Assembly: GCA_947504045.1 (NCBI GenBank)
Contig: CANNFY010000001.1
Coordinates: 558,001-622,000 of the forward strand
DNA: 64,000 nt
Direction of reading: 5' to 3'
Source: an uncultured Maribacter sp.
GTDB lineage: Bacteria > Bacteroidota > Bacteroidia > Flavobacteriales > Flavobacteriaceae
The notes under the pieces: generated by a model
The model's database searches: none
What the model was told of the DNA's origin: nothing
Seen by the model: the letters and a program-made list of their open reading frames with translations, nothing else
Part shown: piece after piece, positions 60,465 through 64,000 of the stretch
How the letters are laid out: the number at the start of each line of letters is the position of its first letter
Numbering within the stretch: the stretch's first letter is position 1
Translations under genes and position numbers: made by a program

Positions 60465-61388
60465 ATGAAATTATTTAATATAAAAATAGTAATGGCAGCC
60501 ATTGCGTTTCTATTACAACTTTACAAAATAAGTGCGCAAGAACCGCCACAATATACCCAATATATGTATAATACTATGCAATTAAACTCTGGGTATACAG
60601 GTACAAATGGCACATTAGACGCTGCATTATTACACCGATCACAATGGGTTGGTATAGATGGTGCCCCAGAAAACCAGTCTTTTTCTATTCACGGAAAAGT
60701 TAAAGACAAAATTGGTTTAGGATTAACAGCAACAAACGATAATCTTGGAGCTTCTAATGCAATAAATGTAAATGCAAATTTTGCTTACGAAATTAAAACG
60801 GGGTACTATACCAAACTTTCATTAGGTATAAATGCCGGTATAAACATATTAAATATAGACTGGTCTAAAGGTATTTATGCCAATAATTTAGACCCTATGT
60901 TTAGTGAAAACTTAAGCTCTACAAGACCTGTTTTTGGAGCAGGAGCATACTTTTATAGTACAAATTGGTATGTAGGTTTGTCTTCTCAAAACTTATTAAG
61001 CTCTGAAGTTTATAATAATGAAGATGCTATGGTTACCAATAGAAAAAGTCAGTACTATTTTATGGGTGGTTATGTTTTTCAGTTATCAGAAAACTTAAAA
61101 TTTAAACCTGCATTTTTAACAAAACATGTTGCAGGAGCACCTATTACAGTAGACCTTTCTGGAAACTTTTTAATTAAAGATAAGCTTAGTTTAGGGGCAG
61201 CTTATAGGTATAATGATGCCATAAGTGCTTTAGCCGGATTTTATATTACACCTAAATTTTTTCTAGGTTATGCATATGATTATTCTACAACTGCGTTAGG
61301 AGACTATAATAATGGTTCTCATGAAATTATACTTAAGTATACTGTTTTTAACAGTAAAAAAAGAGCATTATCCCCTAGATTCTTTTAA
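60465..61388 (+). CDS. PorP/SprF family type IX secretion outer-membrane protein
   Basis: 307 aa, signal peptide cleaved near ISAQ (residue 25). Diagnostic start PPQYTQYMYNTMQLNSGYTGT, then a beta-barrel with LLHRSQWVGIDGAPENQSFS, GLGLTATNDNLGASNAINVN and FFLGYAYDYSTTALGDYNNG. SprF is required for secretion of the type B protein SprB; this copy is directly downstream of a type B cargo (30 nt), so it is likely its dedicated partner. Confidence 0.94.
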   Translation: MKLFNIKIVMAAIAFLLQLYKISAQEPPQYTQYMYNTMQLNSGYTGTNGTLDAALLHRSQWVGIDGAPENQSFSIHGKVKDKIGLGLTATNDNLGASNAINVNANFAYEIKTGYYTKLSLGINAGINILNIDWSKGIYANNLDPMFSENLSSTRPVFGAGAYFYSTNWYVGLSSQNLLSSEVYNNEDAMVTNRKSQYYFMGGYVFQLSENLKFKPAFLTKHVAGAPITVDLSGNFLIKDKLSLGAAYRYNDAISALAGFYITPKFFLGYAYDYSTTALGDYNNGSHEIILKYTVFNSKKRALSPRFF

Positions 61389-61399
61389 AAAACCACAAC

Positions 61400-63331
61400 A
61401 TGAAAAAAGTTTTATTATATATATGTATATTCTCTTCTAGCATAATGCTAGCACAATCAAAAGAGGAACGAGCAGACGATTTTTTTAAAGATTTTAAATT
61501 TGATAAAGCCATAGATCTTTATAAAAGTTTAGCATCCGAAAAGAAAAAACCATCATTACATATTATTCAAAATTTAGCGGATAGTTATTTTAACATAAAT
61601 GAATATCATAATGCAAAAGAATGGTATTCTAAACTCTATAAAATTCAAGGAAAAAAAATAGAAGAAGGTAACTTAATAAAGTTAGTACAATGCCTTAAAG
61701 CCGATTTAGAAATTAATAAGGCCGATGCTTTATTAAATGAGTACTATACAGACCCTGTTAAGCTAAAAATGATTTTAGCACAAAAAGCATATTTAGATAG
61801 TATCTCTAAAGAAAACCCAAAATATGCTATTAGTAACATGCCTTTTAATAGCAAAAAATCGGACTTTGGACCAACATATTATAAAAATGGTTTGGTGTTT
61901 TCCTCGACTAGAGACTCTATAAAATCAAACAAAATTTATCCTTGGAACAAACAACCCTATTTAGATTTATATTTTACAAACCCAATGGTAACAGATTTTG
62001 TGCCAGAAAAATTTTTAGAGAACATACAATCAAATTTTCATGATGCTACTATCTCTTTCACAAGAGATACTAAACTTATATATTTTACTAGAAATTTTTT
62101 AAAAAAGAATAAATTAAGTGCAAACGAGGATGGGCTTTCTAATATGCAAATATTAAAAGGAACTATTGTAGACAACCATATTGTTAATATTACCTCATTA
62201 GATTTTAATAGTAAAGATTACTCTTGCGGACACCCTGCATTAACCCCTGATGGAAAATATATGTATTTTACATCAAATATGCCAGGCGGTTACGGAGAAA
62301 CAGATATTTATGTTGTAGAATTAACAGCAGCAGGAGACCCAGTAGGCCCTCCATTAAACCTAGGAGCTACTATTAACACTAGAGGACGAGAAATGTTCCC
62401 TTTTGTATTAAATAACGTACTCTCTTTTTCTTCCGATGGGCATTATGGCCTTGGTGGTTTAGATGTTTTTGGTTCCGTTATTTTATCTAAAACAGAATAC
62501 TCCCTACCATTAAACCGTGGCATACCAATAAATAGTAATATGGATGACTTTTCTTATATAAGAGAAGTTGCAACCAATAATGGTTATTTTGCTTCTAATA
62601 GAACAGGTGGTAAAGGAGATGATGATATTTATTATTTTGAAGGTATTAAGCCAACAGATTGTTTAGAATATTCTGGTAATGTATTAAATAGTAAAACAAA
62701 CGAAACTATTGCAGATACTACTGTAGAAGTTTATGATTCTGAAGATGGTTTAATACTAGCAACAAAAACAGATGAAAATGGTTTTTACAGTTTTATTTTA
62801 CCGTGTAATAATAAGAGTAGACTCGTATTTTCTAAAAATAAATATTCTAAAAAAACAGTTGAAATAGAAACTGGAGAAAACCCAGAAAAACCATCTATAA
62901 ACAATAAGGTATTCTTAACCCCTTTTGAAAGTGTTATTGTAAAAGAAGGTACCATAGAAAAAATAATTGTAGAGCCCATCTATTTTGATTACGACAAATC
63001 TAATATTACTGCAAGAGCAGAAATAGAATTAGAAAAAGTACTTTTTGTACTTCGTGAGTTTCCTGAAATTAAAATAAAAATAGAATCGCATACAGACTCT
63101 AGAGGAAAAGATAGTTATAATTTAAAATTGTCCGATGCTAGAGCAAAATCTACACGTAATTATTTAATTTCGAAAGGAGTTGCCACAGAACGCATTACAA
63201 GTGCTAATGGTTATGGCGAAAGTCAGCTTAAAAACGAGTGTAGTAATGGGGTTAAATGTTCCGAACAAAAGCATTTAATAAACAGGCGCTCCGACTTTAT
63301 TATTGTAGAAAAAAAACTGGTACGACTATAA
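61400..63331 (+). CDS. OmpA-family protein with PD40-like and carboxypeptidase-regulatory-like domains
   Basis: 643 aa. Signal peptide (about residues 1-18). A TPR-like region follows (FKFDKAIDLYKSLASEKKKP), then WD40/PD40-like segments (GPTYYKNGLVFSSTRDS; CGHPALTPDGKYMYFTSNMP; GYGETDIYVVEL; SFSSDGHYGLGGLDVF). Residues about 420-490 form a CarboxypepD_reg-like fold (YSGNVLNSKTNETIADTTVE). The last 110 residues are an OmpA peptidoglycan-binding domain (YFDYDKSNITARAEIELEKV; ESHTDSRGKDSYNLKLSDAR). In T9SS loci such proteins anchor secretion components to the wall. 11 nt after the SprF-like gene. Confidence 0.93.
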   Translation: MKKVLLYICIFSSSIMLAQSKEERADDFFKDFKFDKAIDLYKSLASEKKKPSLHIIQNLADSYFNINEYHNAKEWYSKLYKIQGKKIEEGNLIKLVQCLKADLEINKADALLNEYYTDPVKLKMILAQKAYLDSISKENPKYAISNMPFNSKKSDFGPTYYKNGLVFSSTRDSIKSNKIYPWNKQPYLDLYFTNPMVTDFVPEKFLENIQSNFHDATISFTRDTKLIYFTRNFLKKNKLSANEDGLSNMQILKGTIVDNHIVNITSLDFNSKDYSCGHPALTPDGKYMYFTSNMPGGYGETDIYVVELTAAGDPVGPPLNLGATINTRGREMFPFVLNNVLSFSSDGHYGLGGLDVFGSVILSKTEYSLPLNRGIPINSNMDDFSYIREVATNNGYFASNRTGGKGDDDIYYFEGIKPTDCLEYSGNVLNSKTNETIADTTVEVYDSEDGLILATKTDENGFYSFILPCNNKSRLVFSKNKYSKKTVEIETGENPEKPSINNKVFLTPFESVIVKEGTIEKIIVEPIYFDYDKSNITARAEIELEKVLFVLREFPEIKIKIESHTDSRGKDSYNLKLSDARAKSTRNYLISKGVATERITSANGYGESQLKNECSNGVKCSEQKHLINRRSDFIIVEKKLVRL

Positions 63332-63360
63332 CACCAAAAAAACATATAAAAATTACTCCA

Positions 63361-63391
63361 AAGCCTTTGCATTTCTGCAAAGGCTTTTTTA
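63361..63391 (+). terminator. Terminator of the adhesin/SprF/OmpA operon
   Basis: AAGCCTTTGCA and TGCAAAGGCTTTTTT form a stem with a TTTC loop and T-run, 29 nt after the OmpA-family stop. Confidence 0.9.
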
Positions 63392-63483
63392 TGCTTTAAA
63401 TCTACCCTTAGTTTATTTATAAAATTCTAAAAATTGTAATATCTTATGAGAATTAATCACCTTTAAAAGAAAATAATAAACTT

Positions 63484-64000
63484 ATGACTTCTAAAATTAA
63501 CTTAATCCTCTTTTTATTAGTATGCACCGTAATTTCTTCTTGCAACTCACAAGAAAAAGTTGGTGGCTTAGCTCTGTATACCGTAAGGGATGCTATGGGA
63601 GTAGACGCAAAAGAAACTTTAAAACAAATAGCAAACACTGGCTATAAAAATATAGAAGCTGCAGGGTATAAAGATGGTAAGTTTTACAACATGACACCTG
63701 AAGACTTTAAATCCTTTTTAAAAGAAGTAGAACTAAACCCAATTAGTAGCCACCATAGTAGTGTAACACTTGAAAATGCTGATAAAATGATGGCAGACGT
63801 TAAAGCTGCAGGCTTTACTTATTTTGTTGTACCAATACCTCCAATGGGAATGTTTCAATACAACAATAAAAATAATACTATGAGCATGAAAGGTACTGCT
63901 CTAGAGTTGTCTAAAATTTTAGATATCTTGGGTAAAAAAGCAAATGCTGCTGGTTTAGAGTTACTATATCATAATCATGATTTTGAATTCCAAAAAAACA
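63484..64000 (+). CDS. Sugar phosphate isomerase/epimerase family lipoprotein (3' end cut by window edge)
   Basis: ATG at 63484; 172 residues up to the edge. Lipobox VCTVISSC (Cys18). The fold is the xylose-isomerase-like TIM barrel: GGLALYTVRDAMGVDAKETL, TGYKNIEAAGYKDGKFYNMT, SSHHSSVTLENADKMMADVK, YFVVPIPPMGM and GLELLYHNHDFEF, where the HNHDFEF motif supplies metal ligands. Exported members are common in Bacteroidota and may act on sugars or inositols. About 120 residues are missing, judging from the usual length of around 290. Confidence 0.9.
   Translation, partial: MTSKINLILFLLVCTVISSCNSQEKVGGLALYTVRDAMGVDAKETLKQIANTGYKNIEAAGYKDGKFYNMTPEDFKSFLKEVELNPISSHHSSVTLENADKMMADVKAAGFTYFVVPIPPMGMFQYNNKNNTMSMKGTALELSKILDILGKKANAAGLELLYHNHDFEFQKN

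Overview
The window is AT-rich chromosomal DNA from a member of the Flavobacteriaceae (Bacteroidota); I cannot name the genus. The support is: promoters of the Bacteroidota type (TTTG, about 19-20 nt, TAnnTTTG), type IX secretion sorting domains with a PorP/SprF partner, DUF1800/DUF1501 pairs, a PlsC-GNAT aminolipid acyltransferase fusion, and a tyrosine ammonia-lyase that closely resembles, from memory, the characterised Flavobacterium johnsoniae enzyme. I see no tRNA or rRNA genes, insertion sequences, phage genes or CRISPR arrays.

Positions 1-25806 hold a nearly complete flexirubin-type pigment locus: an aryl polyene made by a discrete (type II) polyketide system, with a dialkylresorcinol ester partner. 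Twenty-nine minus-strand genes run from a tyrosine ammonia-lyase (24463) down to an MMPL exporter cut by the left edge. Most are separated by a few bases or overlap. They include two acyl carrier proteins, three ketosynthases with intact C-H-H residues, one chain-length-factor-like ketosynthase with all three residues replaced, one truncated ketosynthase-like protein, a ketoreductase, three hotdog dehydratase-like subunits whose catalytic His and Glu lie on different proteins, DarA/DarB, a methyltransferase, a thioesterase, an LpxL-like acyltransferase, a BtrH-like acyltransferase, an ABC exporter, a LolA-like carrier, a glycosyltransferase and envelope proteins. A divergent FAD halogenase-like gene lies beside the promoter. 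One promoter (24525-24554) seems to drive the operon and a second (2978-3008) the last two genes.

Positions 25865-43815 are mostly core genes: PAP2 phosphatase, Tex, a small Cys-rich protein, ferritin, MetG, a DUF1800/DUF1501 pair carrying a type IX sorting tail, YraN, an ACT-like regulator, a TlpA-like thioredoxin, Mfd, a TerB-like protein and fructose-1,6-bisphosphatase. Two genes here (mfd and the Cys-rich protein) very likely start at TTG codons downstream of the longest open frame, because consensus -7 boxes overlap the upstream start.

Positions 44005-56104 carry a GNAT protein, aspartate kinase, an OlsF-like bifunctional acyltransferase, a GH71/99-like lipoprotein, a pentapeptide-repeat protein, a CBS protein, an SDR protein, small exported proteins and a fused RimB-like/RimK-like ATP-grasp protein. 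A 622-nt noncoding region (56105-56726) full of short repeats follows. Positions 56727-64000 hold a CAP-domain lipoprotein, then an apparent operon of a type B sorted adhesin-like protein, a PorP/SprF protein and an OmpA-family protein, and finally a sugar phosphate isomerase/epimerase lipoprotein cut by the right edge. A motif close to TTTTTCGATGAAATGC recurs in several intergenic regions and may belong to one regulon.
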